DNA from: Novosphingobium sp. RL4
GTDB lineage: Bacteria; Pseudomonadota; Alphaproteobacteria; Sphingomonadales; Sphingomonadaceae
Assembly: GCF_035658495.1 (NCBI RefSeq)
Contig: NZ_CP141944.1
Span: forward strand, 2,692,001-2,756,000
Direction: 5' to 3'
Length of the DNA stretch: 64,000 bases
Shown here: positions 55,468 through 64,000 of the stretch, piece after piece
Position numbering within the stretch: the first letter of the stretch is position 1
Layout of the letters: the number at the start of each line of letters is the position of its first letter
Notes under the pieces: generated by a model
What the model was told of the DNA's origin: nothing
The model's database searches: none
Seen by the model: only the letters and a program-made list of their open reading frames with translations
Position numbers and translations under genes: made by a program

Positions 55468-55893
55468 TCAGTCCTTCTTCAGCGCGTCCCGGATTTCCGC
55501 CAGGAGTTCGACTTCGGTGGGGCCGGTGGGCGCCGCGGGCTCTTCCTTCTTGGGCAGCAGGCGGTTGGCCTGGCGCACGATCAGGAAGATGACGAAAGCG
55601 AGAATCAGGAAGTTGATGATCGCCGTGAGGAACGCACCATAGCCGAACATGGCGACACCTGCCGCCTTGAGCCCTGCGTAAGTCATGGGGCCGGTATAGC
55701 CGGCCGGAACGGTGCCCAGCACGACGAATTTGTTGCTGAAATCGATGCCTCCGGTGATGAGGCCGATAAACGGCATGATGACGTCGTCGGTCAGCGAGGC
55801 GACGATCTTGCCGAAAGCCGCGCCGATGATCACACCGACGGCGAGGTCGAGCACGTTGCCACGCGCGATGAAAGTCTTGAATTCCTGAAGCAT
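55468..55893 (-). CDS. mscL: large-conductance mechanosensitive channel
   Basis: The homopentameric inner-membrane channel opens under hypo-osmotic shock. It has 141 residues. The N-terminal amphipathic helix [31 protein letters not shown] leads into TM1; the periplasmic loop is followed by TM2 ([22 protein letters not shown]) and the charged C-terminal bundle [14 protein letters not shown]. The start at 55893 matches the family exactly; a longer frame upstream does not. Confidence 0.95.
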   Translation of the reverse strand: MLQEFKTFIARGNVLDLAVGVIIGAAFGKIVASLTDDVIMPFIGLITGGIDFSNKFVVLGTVPAGYTGPMTYAGLKAAGVAMFGYGAFLTAIINFLILAFVIFLIVRQANRLLPKKEEPAAPTGPTEVELLAEIRDALKKD

Positions 55894-56107
55894 GGGTCGT
55901 TTTCCCCTCGATCCTGTTCCGTCCACGGGCGGCTGCGGGAACCTGCCACATCGGACCTTTTGTAACAATCGGTCCTGTAACAATAGGTTGCGCCGCGATG
56001 TTCATCGCGGCCGCGCAATGCGACTGTCCTTGAACCGGGACCTCCGCCTGCTATCTATGCGGACAACAGGCGTGGCTCCTTGGCCGCGCCGATCAGGAGG
56101 ATCACGC

Positions 56108-56713
56108 ATGACCCTTTCCAACCTGGCCCGCAAGAGCCGCGCCGTGCTGGCCCTTGCGGCAGCGCTTTCGCTGGCGGCTTGCGGCTTCAACTCGGTCCCG
56201 ACCAAGCAGGAAGCCGCCAAGGCCAAGTGGGCCGACGTCCAGGCCGCTTTCCAGGAACGCGCCAACCTCGTTCCCAACCTCGCCGCCGTGGCCAAGGGCG
56301 CCGCAACGCAGGAGAAGGAAATCCTGACCGGCGTGGTCGAGGCGCGCGCCAAGGCGACCAGCGTACAGGTCAATGCGGAAGACCTGAACGATCCTGCCAA
56401 GATGCAGCAGTTCCAGGCCGCCCAATCGCAGTTCGGCCAGAGCCTGTCGCGCCTGCTGGTCAGCGTCGAACAGTATCCCGACCTCAAGTCGATCGTGAAC
56501 TACCAGATGCTCCAGACCCAGATCGAGGGCCAGGAAAACCGCATCCGCATCGCCGTGCGCGACTATAACGCCTCGGTTCAGGACTATAACACCGAAGTCC
56601 GCACGTTCCCGACCATGATCGGCGCCAAGCTGCGCGGCGCGGACCCGCTGGTTCCCTATCAGGCGGCCACCCCGGGGGCGGACGTCGCGCCGAGCCTCGA
56701 AGGCAAGATCTGA
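56108..56713 (+). CDS. LemA-family lipoprotein
   Basis: A 201-residue LemA protein with lipobox LSLAACGFNS, so probably lipid-anchored. The family core (KWADVQAAFQERANLVPNLAAVAKGAATQEKEIL, then FQAAQSQFGQSLSRLLVSVEQYPDLKSIVNYQMLQTQIEGQENRI) is helical and complete. AGGAGG lies seven bases before the ATG. Two TPM-domain genes follow with 4- and 14-base gaps, the usual LemA-TPM association; the biochemical role is unknown. Confidence 0.92.
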   Translation: MTLSNLARKSRAVLALAAALSLAACGFNSVPTKQEAAKAKWADVQAAFQERANLVPNLAAVAKGAATQEKEILTGVVEARAKATSVQVNAEDLNDPAKMQQFQAAQSQFGQSLSRLLVSVEQYPDLKSIVNYQMLQTQIEGQENRIRIAVRDYNASVQDYNTEVRTFPTMIGAKLRGADPLVPYQAATPGADVAPSLEGKI

Positions 56714-56717
56714 TAAC

Positions 56718-57539
56718 GTGACACGTTTCAGGGCCGTTTTTGCGGCCATCCTCCTGGCGTTCGGCGCGCTGCTTGCCCAGCATGCAGCCGCCGAGCCCAC
56801 GTTTCCGAAACTGACCGGCCGCGTCGTCGACGATGCCCATCTCCTGCAGCCCGAAGTCGCAGCCCGGCTCACGCAGAAGCTCGACGCGCTGGAGAAGAAC
56901 TCCGGCCGCCAGCTCGTGGTCGTCACCCTGCCCAGCCTTCAGGGCTACGAGATTTCCGACTACGGCTATCAACTCGGCCGTGCCTGGGGCATCGGCGAGA
57001 AGGACAAGAACACCGGCGCCCTGCTGATCGTGGCGCCCAATGAGCGCAAGGTGCGGATCGAGGTCGGCTACGGCCTTGAGCCGATCATCACCGACGGCCT
57101 CTCGTTCCTCATCGTCAACAACGACATCCTCCCCCGCTTCAAGGCCGACGACTATCCCGGCGGTATCGAGGCAGGGACCGACGCTCTCGTCAAGCAGCTC
57201 ACCCTGCCGCCCGACCAGGCGCGCAAGGTAGCGGCGGATGCCGATGCCGCGCGCAAGGACAGCGGCGGCGGCTTCCCGTTCGGCGTTATCGTGTTCATCC
57301 TCATCATCGTCTTCTTCGTGGTCATGCCCATGGTCAATGAAGCGCGCGGCGGCGGCAGGCGGCGGGGCGGCTTCGGCGGCCCGATCATCTGGATGCCCGG
57401 CGGCTTCGGCAACGACGATGACGACGACCGCTGGGGCGGCGGTGGCGGCTGGGGCGGCGGTGGCGGCTTCGGAGGCGGAGGCGGATTCTCGGGCGGCGGC
57501 GGCAGCTTCGGCGGCGGCGGCGCGAGCGGAAGCTGGTAA
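56718..57539 (+). CDS. TPM-domain (YgcG-type) membrane protein
   Basis: A 273-residue protein with a signal peptide (FRAVFAAILLAFGALLAQHAAAE), a TPM domain (about 28-175; GRVVDDAHLLQPEVAARL, GRQLVVVTLPSLQGYEISDYG, RKVRIEVGYGLEPIITDG) and one helix (GVIVFILIIVFFVVMPMV). The tail is an Arg/Gly segment, an Asp run and a Gly/Trp/Phe-rich repeat ending GASGSW. The start is GTG. TPM proteins are linked to photosystem repair in plants; the bacterial role is open. It is the second gene of a LemA-TPM-TPM operon. Confidence 0.9.
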   Translation: MTRFRAVFAAILLAFGALLAQHAAAEPTFPKLTGRVVDDAHLLQPEVAARLTQKLDALEKNSGRQLVVVTLPSLQGYEISDYGYQLGRAWGIGEKDKNTGALLIVAPNERKVRIEVGYGLEPIITDGLSFLIVNNDILPRFKADDYPGGIEAGTDALVKQLTLPPDQARKVAADADAARKDSGGGFPFGVIVFILIIVFFVVMPMVNEARGGGRRRGGFGGPIIWMPGGFGNDDDDDRWGGGGGWGGGGGFGGGGGFSGGGGSFGGGGASGSW

Positions 57540-57553
57540 GGGGGACTGAGACT

Positions 57554-58237
57554 ATGCCGACACCCGTCTATCTTTCCGCCGAGGACCATGACCGCATCAG
57601 CGCGGCCGTGGGCGAGGCCGAAATGCACAGCGCCGGCGAGATCGTCACCGTTCTGGCGGACCGTTCGGACGGCTATACCGACGTCGCGCTCGCATGGTCG
57701 GCGATCGTCGCCTTCCTCGCGCTGGGCGCGCTGGTGATCGCGCCGGGCTTCTACATGGGCCTTTACGAGCGCCTGCTGGCCGATTGGGGCCACGAGTGGA
57801 CCCCGCGCATGCTGCTGGGCCTTGCGGCTGGCGTGGCCGCGATCAAGTTCGGGGCGATGCTGCTGCTCCAGTTCTGGCAGCCGCTCAAGTTCTGGCTGGT
57901 TCCGCCGCAGATCAAGACCATGCGCGTCCATGCCCATGCCGTTCGCGCCTTCCGCATCGGCGCCGAGCAGCGCACCACCGGCCGTACCGGCGTGCTCATC
58001 TACCTCTCCATGCGCGAGCACCGCGCCGAGATCGTCGCAGATCGCGCCATCGCCGAAAAGGTCGACCCCGAAGTCTGGGGCAAGGCGATGTCGGCCATGC
58101 TCGCCCATGTCGGCGAAGGCCGCATTTGCGACGGCATGATCGTGGCGGTCGGCAAAGTCGGCGCGATCCTTTCCCAGCACTTCCCTCGCGCCGATGACGA
58201 CGTGAACGAACTTCCCGACAGGCTGATCGAAATATGA
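57554..58237 (+). CDS. TPM-domain membrane protein
   Basis: A 227-residue second TPM protein without signal peptide. An N-terminal AEDHDRISAAVGEAEMHSAGEIVTVLADRSDGY block precedes two hydrophobic helices (VALAWSAIVAFLALGALVIA; MLLGLAAGVAAIKFGAMLLL), then the HAHAVRAFRIGAEQRTTGRTGVLIYLSMREHRAEIVADRAI block. The latter is the TPM signature of this shorter subgroup. Its stop overlaps the NUDIX gene start (ATGA). Confidence 0.88.
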   Translation: MPTPVYLSAEDHDRISAAVGEAEMHSAGEIVTVLADRSDGYTDVALAWSAIVAFLALGALVIAPGFYMGLYERLLADWGHEWTPRMLLGLAAGVAAIKFGAMLLLQFWQPLKFWLVPPQIKTMRVHAHAVRAFRIGAEQRTTGRTGVLIYLSMREHRAEIVADRAIAEKVDPEVWGKAMSAMLAHVGEGRICDGMIVAVGKVGAILSQHFPRADDDVNELPDRLIEI

Positions 58238-58794
58238 CCGATATCTCCGCCCTTCCCCTGCCGCCCGATGCCGACGCGCCGGACGAAGTGATCTGGCAGG
58301 GCCGGTTCATCACCACCCGCAAGCGCGGCCGCTGGGAATATGTCAGCCGCGCGCGCGGCATCCGCGCTGCCGTGATCCTTGCGGTGGACGCCGAGGATCA
58401 TGTCATCCTCGTCGACCAGTACCGCGTGCCGCTCGGCAAGCGCTGCATCGAACTGCCCGCCGGCCTCGTCGGCGACCATGACGACAGCGCCGACGAGGAC
58501 GCCAGCGTCGCCGCCGCCCGCGAACTCGAAGAGGAAACCGGCTTTCACGCAGGCCGCATGGAAAACCTGGGAGAATTCTATTCCTCGCCGGGGATGGTCA
58601 GCGAAAGCTTCACCCTGTTCCGCGCGCATGACCTTGTGAAAGTGGGCGAAGGCGGCGGCGTGGACAGCGAGGATATCGTCGTTCACCGCGTGCCCCTTGC
58701 CGGGATCGAACAGGCGATCGCGGCGTGGCGCACGCAGGGCTATGCCATCGACGTGAAGCTGCTCATGCTGCTGGGCGCGCGGCTGCTGGGCTGA
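58234..58794 (+). CDS. NUDIX hydrolase (ADP-ribose pyrophosphatase-like)
   Basis: A 186-residue NUDIX enzyme that would cleave a nucleoside-diphosphate-X compound, most likely ADP-ribose or a sugar nucleotide by its VILVDQYRVPLGKRCIELPAGLV segment. The Nudix helix reads EDASVAAARELEEETGF, with the canonical Ex7REL spacing, but the preceding loop after AGL carries about two extra acidic residues. It is coupled to the upstream TPM gene by an ATGA overlap and followed after four bases by a small gene. Confidence 0.9.
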   Translation: MTDISALPLPPDADAPDEVIWQGRFITTRKRGRWEYVSRARGIRAAVILAVDAEDHVILVDQYRVPLGKRCIELPAGLVGDHDDSADEDASVAAARELEEETGFHAGRMENLGEFYSSPGMVSESFTLFRAHDLVKVGEGGGVDSEDIVVHRVPLAGIEQAIAAWRTQGYAIDVKLLMLLGARLLG

Positions 58795-58798
58795 ACCC

Positions 58799-59020
58799 AT
58801 GCGAACGCGCTTCGGCGTCTGCCAGCGCAAGCGGCGCTACGCCGCCGAGGCGGAAGCGCTGCAAGCGGCAGCGAAAGCGGCCGTTACCTTGCGGCCCTAT
58901 CGCTGCGCGCTTTGCCGGCAGTATCATCTGACCGGGCGGACCAAGGGCCTGCGCGTGCCCCGTTTCGTGCTGGAGAGGAAGAAGGACGAGGACAGCAGGG
59001 AGGATTTCACAGCGTCGTGA
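58799..59020 (+). CDS. small Cys-containing basic protein of unknown function
   Basis: A 73-residue protein that recurs in sphingomonads in my recollection, without known function. It is basic (RKRRYAAEAEAL) with a treble-clef-like half site RPYRCALCRQYHLTGRTKG (CxxC then His), suggesting zinc and nucleic-acid contact. It starts four bases after the NUDIX stop and its last 14 bases overlap the convergent mmsB gene. The overlap is unusual but the Cys/His core supports a real gene. Confidence 0.7.
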   Translation: MRTRFGVCQRKRRYAAEAEALQAAAKAAVTLRPYRCALCRQYHLTGRTKGLRVPRFVLERKKDEDSREDFTAS

Positions 59021-59876
59021 AGATCGCTCCGAAGTCCTTACCGCCGTTCCCCGCCTCCACGAAGGCCTCGTAGATCTTCGTCGCGTGTTCGCCCATCGGC
59101 ACCGCGGCGCCGGAAGTTTCCGCGCCCGCCATCGCCAGCCGCAGGTCCTTCAGCATCAGCGCGGAGGCAAAGCCCCCGGCATAGCCGTTGTCCGCCGGGC
59201 TCGCCGCGCCGACGCCGGGCATCGGCGTATAGTCGTTCAGCGACCAGCAGTAGCCCGTGGCCTTGGAACTGATCTCGTAGAACGTCTGCGGATCGAGCCC
59301 GGCCTTTTCCGCCAGCGCCAGCGCCTCGCAGGTACCGATCATGTGGATCGCCAGCAGCATGTTGTTGCACATCTTGGCGACCTGCCCCGCACCGGTATCC
59401 CCGGCATGGATCACCGCCTTGGCCATGGGCTGGAGCACCGTCTTCGCGCGCTCGAACACGTCTGAGCTGCCGCCGACCATGAAGGTCAGCGTGCCGCCAT
59501 TGGCCGCCGCGATGCCGCCCGATACGGGGGCATCGGCCATCGCGTAGCCGGCGGCCTGCGCCAGCCCCACCACCTCGCGCGCGGTTTCGAGGTCGATGGT
59601 CGAGCAATCGAGGAACAGCGCCCCGCGCGGAGCATGGCCAAAGACTTCGGCCGTATAGACCGAGCGCACGATCGCCCCGTTGGGCAGCATCGTCACCACC
59701 GCATCCACACCTTCGACGGCCTGGGAGACCGCGGCGAACGTCTCGCAACCCTGTTCCGCCGCCTTGGCTACGGCTTCGGCGGACAAGTCGAAGGCCCGCA
59801 CCTCATGGCCCGCCTTCACGAGATTGGCAGCCATGCCGCCGCCCATATTGCCGAGTCCGATGAAGGCGATTTTCAT
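59007..59876 (-). CDS. mmsB: 3-hydroxyisobutyrate dehydrogenase
   Basis: It oxidises 3-hydroxyisobutyrate to methylmalonate semialdehyde in valine catabolism. It has 289 residues. The NAD motif is IAFIGLGNMGGGMAANL; DAPVSGGIAAANGGTLTFMVGG is the substrate signature and the catalytic Lys lies in GAGQVAKMCNN. The pathway neighbours are all on the same strand upstream: enoyl-CoA hydratase, hydroxyisobutyryl-CoA hydrolase, acyl-CoA dehydrogenase and mmsA. Confidence 0.95.
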   Translation of the reverse strand: MKIAFIGLGNMGGGMAANLVKAGHEVRAFDLSAEAVAKAAEQGCETFAAVSQAVEGVDAVVTMLPNGAIVRSVYTAEVFGHAPRGALFLDCSTIDLETAREVVGLAQAAGYAMADAPVSGGIAAANGGTLTFMVGGSSDVFERAKTVLQPMAKAVIHAGDTGAGQVAKMCNNMLLAIHMIGTCEALALAEKAGLDPQTFYEISSKATGYCWSLNDYTPMPGVGAASPADNGYAGGFASALMLKDLRLAMAGAETSGAAVPMGEHATKIYEAFVEAGNGGKDFGAIFTTL

Positions 59877-59988
59877 GACATTCTCTCCCTGGGTCGCAAC
59901 CTGTAATCCCGCCGCCGGCCGGAACGATATGGGCCGGAACGGGATCGGGTTGCGCCCTTGTGCAAACCTTGGACGAGCAGGAACGGCG

Positions 59989-60771
59989 TCAGCGGCCCTT
60001 CCAGACTCCGGGACGCTTCTCGACGAAGGCGGCCATGCCTTCGGCCTTGTCCTCGGTGGCGGTGAGAACCTGGAACATGCGGCGCTCCATGACGAGGCCG
60101 GTGTCCAGCGTCGTCTCGAAGGCCATGTTGACCAGTTCCTTGTTCATCATCGCAGCAAGCGGCGGCATGGCCGCGATCGCGGCGGCGGCCTTGAGCGCTT
60201 CGTCGAGAAGCTGCTCCAGCGGCACCACGCGGCTGACGAGGCCTGAACGCTCGGCTTCAGCGGCGTCCATCAGGCGGCCGGTGAGGCACATGTCCATGGC
60301 CTTGGACTTGCCGACTGCGCGGGTCAGGCGCTGCGAACCGCCCATGCCCGGCGCCACGCCCAGCTTCACCTCGGGCTGGCCGAACTTCGCGTTTTCCGAA
60401 GCGATGATGAAGTCCGCCATCATCGCCACCTCGCACCCGCCGCCAAGCGCGAAGCCGTTTACTGCCGCGATCCAGGGCTTGCGCGTGGCCTTGACCAGAT
60501 GGCTGGTCCAACCGGCAAAGAAGTCCTCCGAATAGAACTCGGCGCCCGGCTTGTCGGCCATTTCCTTGATATCGGCACCTGCGGCGAAGGCCTTCTCGCC
60601 CGCGCCGGTAATCACCGCGCAGCCCTGGGTCTTGTCCGCCTCGAACGCCGCGAAGGCCCGGATCAGCTCTTCCAGCACCACCGAGTTGAGCGCATTGAGC
60701 GCCTGCGGGCGGTTGAGCGTGATGAGAGTGACGGCGCCGCGCGTTTCAACCAGGATCGTTTCATAGCTCAT
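59989..60771 (-). CDS. enoyl-CoA hydratase
   Basis: A 260-residue crotonase hydrating an enoyl-CoA, by context methacrylyl-CoA of the valine pathway. Motifs are [24 protein letters not shown] (oxyanion hole), [15 protein letters not shown] and the two Glu residues in [23 protein letters not shown]. The start overlaps the stop of the upstream hydrolase gene (ATGA), so they are coupled. 112 bases separate it from mmsB. Confidence 0.93.
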   Translation of the reverse strand: MSYETILVETRGAVTLITLNRPQALNALNSVVLEELIRAFAAFEADKTQGCAVITGAGEKAFAAGADIKEMADKPGAEFYSEDFFAGWTSHLVKATRKPWIAAVNGFALGGGCEVAMMADFIIASENAKFGQPEVKLGVAPGMGGSQRLTRAVGKSKAMDMCLTGRLMDAAEAERSGLVSRVVPLEQLLDEALKAAAAIAAMPPLAAMMNKELVNMAFETTLDTGLVMERRMFQVLTATEDKAEGMAAFVEKRPGVWKGR

Positions 60772-61841
60772 AGGGGCTTCCATTCCTCCTCTTGGGGCAG
60801 CGGCGCGAAGATCGCGTCCAGCATCGGTTCGGTTACATCTTCGGGCGCCGCAGGATTCCACTTCGGCGCATGATCCTTGTCCACGATCACCGCGCGCACG
60901 CCTTCCGCGAAATCGGGCAGCACGATCACCCGGCTGCCGATGCGGTATTCCATCGCCATGTTCCGGGCGAAGGTATCCAGCGTCAGCGAAGTGGCGAGCT
61001 GGCGCAGCGAGACCTTGCAGGCCTGCGGGCTCTTGGTCCGCAAGGTGGCAAGCTCGCGCGCGGCCCACTCGCTCTGGTCGGATTCCAGGGAGGCCAGCAC
61101 CTGCTCCAGCGTGTCGAAGGCGAAGTGCCTGCGGATCTGGCCCTCGTGCGCGGCGATCTTGGGTTCCGGCGCCTTGACCGACAGGGCGCCGAGCACGCCG
61201 CCGATTTCATGCCCGGCCGCGATGCGGCGCTTGGCTTCCGGCAGGGCTTCGCTGGAAAGATAATGCGTGGCAAGGCCCGCCCAGAGACACTCCGCACCGT
61301 CCAGCCGGGCGCCGGTCAGCGCCAGGAACTGCCCGAGGCGGCCGTCGAGACGCGAAAGGTACCAGCCGCCGCCGACGTCGGGAAACAGGCCGATGCCGGT
61401 TTCGGGCATCGCGAAGCGGGTATGTTCGGTCGCCACGCGGAACTGCGCCGGCTGCGAGATGCCGACGCCGCCGCCCATGGTCACGCCGTCCATGAAGGCA
61501 ACCACCGGCTTTTCGTAAGTGAAGAGCTGGTGGTTGAGCCGGTACTCCTCGTGGAAGAACCTGCGCCCCGCCGCGCCGTGATCCTCCAGCGCGGAACGGC
61601 GCAGCAGGTTGATGTCCCCGCCCGAGCAGAAACCGCGCCCCTCGCTATGCTCGATCATCACGGCCTTCACGCCCGGATCGCCGGCCCATTCACCAAGCGA
61701 TTCGCGCATCGATTCGCACATGCCCAGAGTCAGCGCATGGATCGCCTTGGGTCGGTTGAGCGAGATCACGCCCGCCACGCCCTCGCGGCGGGTCAGCAGT
61801 TCCCGGGCAAGGGCTTCGGTGCTCAACAGGTCGGTCGTCAT
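60768..61841 (-). CDS. 3-hydroxyisobutyryl-CoA hydrolase
   Basis: It releases 3-hydroxyisobutyrate from its CoA ester, the unusual CoA-removing step of valine breakdown. The 357 residues are longer than ordinary crotonases, as in [18 protein letters not shown] and [47 protein letters not shown] are diagnostic, the latter with the catalytic Glu/Asp. [18 protein letters not shown] near the end also fits HIBCH. Confidence 0.94.
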   Translation of the reverse strand: MTTDLLSTEALARELLTRREGVAGVISLNRPKAIHALTLGMCESMRESLGEWAGDPGVKAVMIEHSEGRGFCSGGDINLLRRSALEDHGAAGRRFFHEEYRLNHQLFTYEKPVVAFMDGVTMGGGVGISQPAQFRVATEHTRFAMPETGIGLFPDVGGGWYLSRLDGRLGQFLALTGARLDGAECLWAGLATHYLSSEALPEAKRRIAAGHEIGGVLGALSVKAPEPKIAAHEGQIRRHFAFDTLEQVLASLESDQSEWAARELATLRTKSPQACKVSLRQLATSLTLDTFARNMAMEYRIGSRVIVLPDFAEGVRAVIVDKDHAPKWNPAAPEDVTEPMLDAIFAPLPQEEEWKPL

Positions 61842-61854
61842 GTCCTCGGGCCCC

Positions 61855-62997
61855 TTACTTGAGGAGGTCGCGGCCGATGATCATCCGCATGACCTCATTG
61901 GTTCCTTCGAGGATACGATGGACACGCAGGTCGCGCCAGAACCGCTCGATGGGATAGTCGCGAAGATAGCCGTATCCGCCGAACAGTTGCAGCGCACGAT
62001 CGACCACCGAGGAGCCGGTGTCGCTGGCCATCATCTTGGCCATGGCGGCGAAGCGGGTCTTGTCGGGCGATCCGGCGGTGACCTTGCCTGCGGCGAGGTA
62101 CAGCAGCGCACGGGCTGCCTCCAGTTCGGCCGCCATTTCGGCGAGGCGGAACTGGGTGTTCTGGAACTCGGCCAGGGCCACGTCGAACTGCTTGCGGTCC
62201 TTCACGTACTGGACCGCCTCGTCGAGGCAGCGCTGCGCGCCGCCCAGCGAACAGGCGCCGATGTTGAGGCGGCCGCCGTCGAGCCCGGCCATGGCGAACT
62301 TGAAGCCGTCGCCCTCGGCGCCGACGCGGTTGGCGACCGGAATGCGGGCATCCTCGAAGATCACCTGCGCGGTGGGCGATGCGTTCCAGCCGAGCTTCTT
62401 CTCAGGCGCGCCGAAGGAGACACCCGGCGTGTCCTTGTCCACCACGAAACAGGAAATCCCGCGCGACTTGTGATCGCCGGTGCGGGCCATGACGACATAA
62501 ACATCATTGTAGCCGCCGCCCGAGATGAACTGCTTGGTGCCGTTGAGCACATAATGGTCGCCGTCCAGCCGCGCCGAAGTCTTGAGCGCCGCCGCATCCG
62601 AGCCGGAGCCGGGTTCGGTGAGGCAATAGGAGCCGATCTTCTCCATCGTCACCAGATCGGGAAGATAGCGGTCCTTGAGCTGCTGGTCACCGAAAGTATC
62701 GATCATCCAGGCGACCATGTTGTGGATCGAGATATAGGCGCTGGTCGCCGGGCAGCCGTAGGACATGGCCTCCATGATGAGCGCCGCGTCGAGACGGCCG
62801 AGGCCGATGCCGCCGCTTTCCTCCGAAACGTAGATCGCCCCGAAGCCGAGTTCGCCGGCGGCCTTCCAGACATCGACCGGGTAATGGTGCTTCTCGTCCC
62901 ACTCGGCCGCGTAAGGCGTGATGCGGTCGGCGGTGAACTTGCGCGCAGTCTCCTGGATCGCAAGCTGGTCCTCGGTCAGCCCAAACTGTTCGGTCAT
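61855..62997 (-). CDS. acyl-CoA dehydrogenase (isobutyryl-CoA type)
   Basis: A 380-residue flavoenzyme; context indicates isobutyryl-CoA to methacrylyl-CoA. Signatures are SYCLTEPGSGSDAAALKTSA, YVLNGTKQFISGGGYNDVYVV, and LFGGYGYLRDYPIERFWRDLRVHRILEGTNEVMRMIIGR. The catalytic Glu is expected in the EGTNE region (from isobutyryl-CoA dehydrogenase homology). The hydrolase gene follows by 13 bases, and a lipoprotein gene precedes it by 31 bases. Confidence 0.93.
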   Translation of the reverse strand: MTEQFGLTEDQLAIQETARKFTADRITPYAAEWDEKHHYPVDVWKAAGELGFGAIYVSEESGGIGLGRLDAALIMEAMSYGCPATSAYISIHNMVAWMIDTFGDQQLKDRYLPDLVTMEKIGSYCLTEPGSGSDAAALKTSARLDGDHYVLNGTKQFISGGGYNDVYVVMARTGDHKSRGISCFVVDKDTPGVSFGAPEKKLGWNASPTAQVIFEDARIPVANRVGAEGDGFKFAMAGLDGGRLNIGACSLGGAQRCLDEAVQYVKDRKQFDVALAEFQNTQFRLAEMAAELEAARALLYLAAGKVTAGSPDKTRFAAMAKMMASDTGSSVVDRALQLFGGYGYLRDYPIERFWRDLRVHRILEGTNEVMRMIIGRDLLK

Positions 62998-63028
62998 CTC
63001 TGTCCCTGTCAGGTGCGGTTAGGTGCCC

Positions 63029-63511
63029 TCAGGGGCACTTTGTGTAAGTGAGCGGACCGGGCATCGCGTCCGGTCCGGTATCCTTGCGGATCAATGTCTT
63101 GCCGCCGTCGGGCGATGTCAGCGCAACGTCAAGGTTCCAGCTCTGCCCTTCCCCGGTGAAGGCGAATTCACCATTGAACGAGGAAGGCGAACCGGACCTG
63201 ATCGTCGCCAGCTTCGCCACCGATTCGTAGAAGGTCAGCGTATCGCCGCTGATCGTCAGCAAGCCCTTGGCGTCGCCCCGGGTGCTGGTGCAATCGGCGT
63301 CGACGAGCCCCCAGCGACCCTGCAGGGCACCGGGAATGGCGGTGGGCATCACCGCTGGCCCGGTGGCGGCAGCGCTGCTCGGCGTGGGCTGCGGCACGGC
63401 GGTTCCGGTTTCCTGCGCGGCGGGCTCGGCCGGCTCCTTCGAACAGGCCGCAAGTCCGAAGAGCAGCGCCGCTGCGGCCATGGGGGCGAGTGCGTTCCTG
63501 ATCTGCATCAT
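63029..63511 (-). CDS. small lipoprotein of unknown function
   Basis: A 160-residue protein with signal peptide and lipobox LFGLAACSKEP, then a Pro/Ala/Thr-rich linker. The globular part (GRWGLVDADCTSTRGDAKGLLTISGDTLTFYES, ending YTKCP) has two cysteines and a lipocalin-like beta pattern. AAGGACG precedes the ATG pair at 63511. It is inserted between mmsA and the acyl-CoA dehydrogenase on the same strand, although no step of valine breakdown needs a lipoprotein. Confidence 0.82.
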   Translation of the reverse strand: MMQIRNALAPMAAAALLFGLAACSKEPAEPAAQETGTAVPQPTPSSAAATGPAVMPTAIPGALQGRWGLVDADCTSTRGDAKGLLTISGDTLTFYESVAKLATIRSGSPSSFNGEFAFTGEGQSWNLDVALTSPDGGKTLIRKDTGPDAMPGPLTYTKCP

Positions 63512-63584
63512 CAAACGTCCTTTTCGTTCCGCGGGCATTGCCTGGGCAACGCCCGCGCAAGCCCCCATGTTCCGCCAGTCGGCC

Positions 63585-64000
63585 TCAGGCCATGGTCGGG
63601 ATGATGAAGGCGCTGTCACCCGCGCCGCCATCGGGCCAGCGCTGGGTCACGGTCTTCACCTTGGTCCAGAAGCGCACGCCTTCCATGCCGTACTGGTTGT
63701 GGTCGCCGAAGGCGGAACGCTTCCAGCCGCCGAAGCTGTGATAGCTGACCGGCACCGGGATCGGAACGTTCACGCCGACCATGCCGACCTGCACGCGCTG
63801 CACGAACTCGCGCGCGGCATGACCGTTGCGGGTGAAGATGGCGACGCCGTTTCCGTACTGGTGCTTCGTGGGAAGCTCCAGGGCTTCCTCGAAGTTCTTG
63901 GCACGGACGATCTGAAGCACCGGCCCGAAGATCTCCTCCTTGTAGGCGCTCATCTCGGTCGTCACATGATCGAACAGCGACGGGCCTACGAAGAAGCCTT
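63585..64000 (-). CDS. mmsA: CoA-acylating methylmalonate-semialdehyde dehydrogenase (N-terminal part beyond the window)
   Basis: Only the C-terminal 138 residues are inside the window; the frame is open to the right edge. [49 protein letters not shown] sequence and [40 protein letters not shown] are the end of MmsA. The enzyme converts methylmalonate semialdehyde to propionyl-CoA, the last step of valine breakdown. Its catalytic Cys lies outside the window. Confidence 0.94.
   Translation of the reverse strand, partial: GFFVGPSLFDHVTTEMSAYKEEIFGPVLQIVRAKNFEEALELPTKHQYGNGVAIFTRNGHAAREFVQRVQVGMVGVNVPIPVPVSYHSFGGWKRSAFGDHNQYGMEGVRFWTKVKTVTQRWPDGGAGDSAFIIPTMA

Noticed and set aside
57355..57536. 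Dense GGC/GGT repeats at the end of the TPM gene
   Set aside because: This is coding sequence for a Gly/Trp/Phe-rich protein tail, not a DNA repeat element or CRISPR.

Overview
The window is a 64 kb piece of a GC-rich (roughly 65 % by eye) alphaproteobacterial chromosome, most likely a sphingomonad of the Novosphingobium/Sphingobium type. The grounds are an NDUFS4-like complex I subunit, a circularly permuted two-piece tmRNA with tag ANDNEALALAA, a decaprenyl/octaprenyl diphosphate synthase, a large TonB-dependent receptor with an exact VVTGSR plug start, small sphingomonad-type conserved proteins, and PHA and branched-chain amino acid catabolism. I saw no insertion sequence, prophage, CRISPR array or tRNA gene. 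This is core chromosome with a few metabolic modules.

Layout. 1-4.1 kb: 3' part of a PHA depolymerase, then rpsF-rpsR-rplI and amn. 4.2-10.9 kb: an AT-rich regulatory gap, a TonB-dependent receptor convergent with an M2 dipeptidase, an alpha/beta hydrolase, a GFA protein and a small conserved protein. 11-20.4 kb: asd, lon, and the dnaX-ybaB pair with the SRP RNA gene upstream, a complex I subunit and hrpB. 20.5-27.1 kb: a GGDEF-EAL protein, a TonB-like protein, an Ntn amide hydrolase with a beta-barrel protein upstream, a polyprenyl synthase and a chorismate mutase. 27.2-32.1 kb: PepSY protein, OmpR-type regulator, sensor kinase and a small acidic protein, then an Uup-like ABC-F ATPase. 32.1-42.1 kb: a C4-dicarboxylate module (dctA, outer-membrane porin, malic enzyme, Gfo/Idh oxidoreductase; divergent dctBD) next to a catalytically odd alpha/beta hydrolase. 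42.1-51.7 kb: small proteins, ndk, pepA-holC, then the envelope operon lptD-surA-pdxA-rsmA and a PilZ protein. 51.8-55.9 kb: malate synthase G, a two-helix membrane protein behind a consensus sigma-54 promoter, a second GFA protein, tmRNA and mscL. 56.1-59.0 kb: lemA, two TPM-domain proteins, a NUDIX hydrolase and a small Cys protein. 59.0-64.0 kb: valine catabolism (mmsA, acyl-CoA dehydrogenase, 3-hydroxyisobutyryl-CoA hydrolase, enoyl-CoA hydratase, mmsB), running off the right edge.

How the parts fit. Three carbon modules stand out: dicarboxylate uptake feeding malic enzyme, valine breakdown to propionyl-CoA, and the glyoxylate enzyme malate synthase. The most interesting regulatory points are a DctD-type regulator that has lost the GAFTGA sigma-54 contact loop although an exact sigma-54 promoter exists 12 kb away, and a 12-bp inverted repeat between dctA and dctB. 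All functions are assigned by reading motifs; no database search was run.
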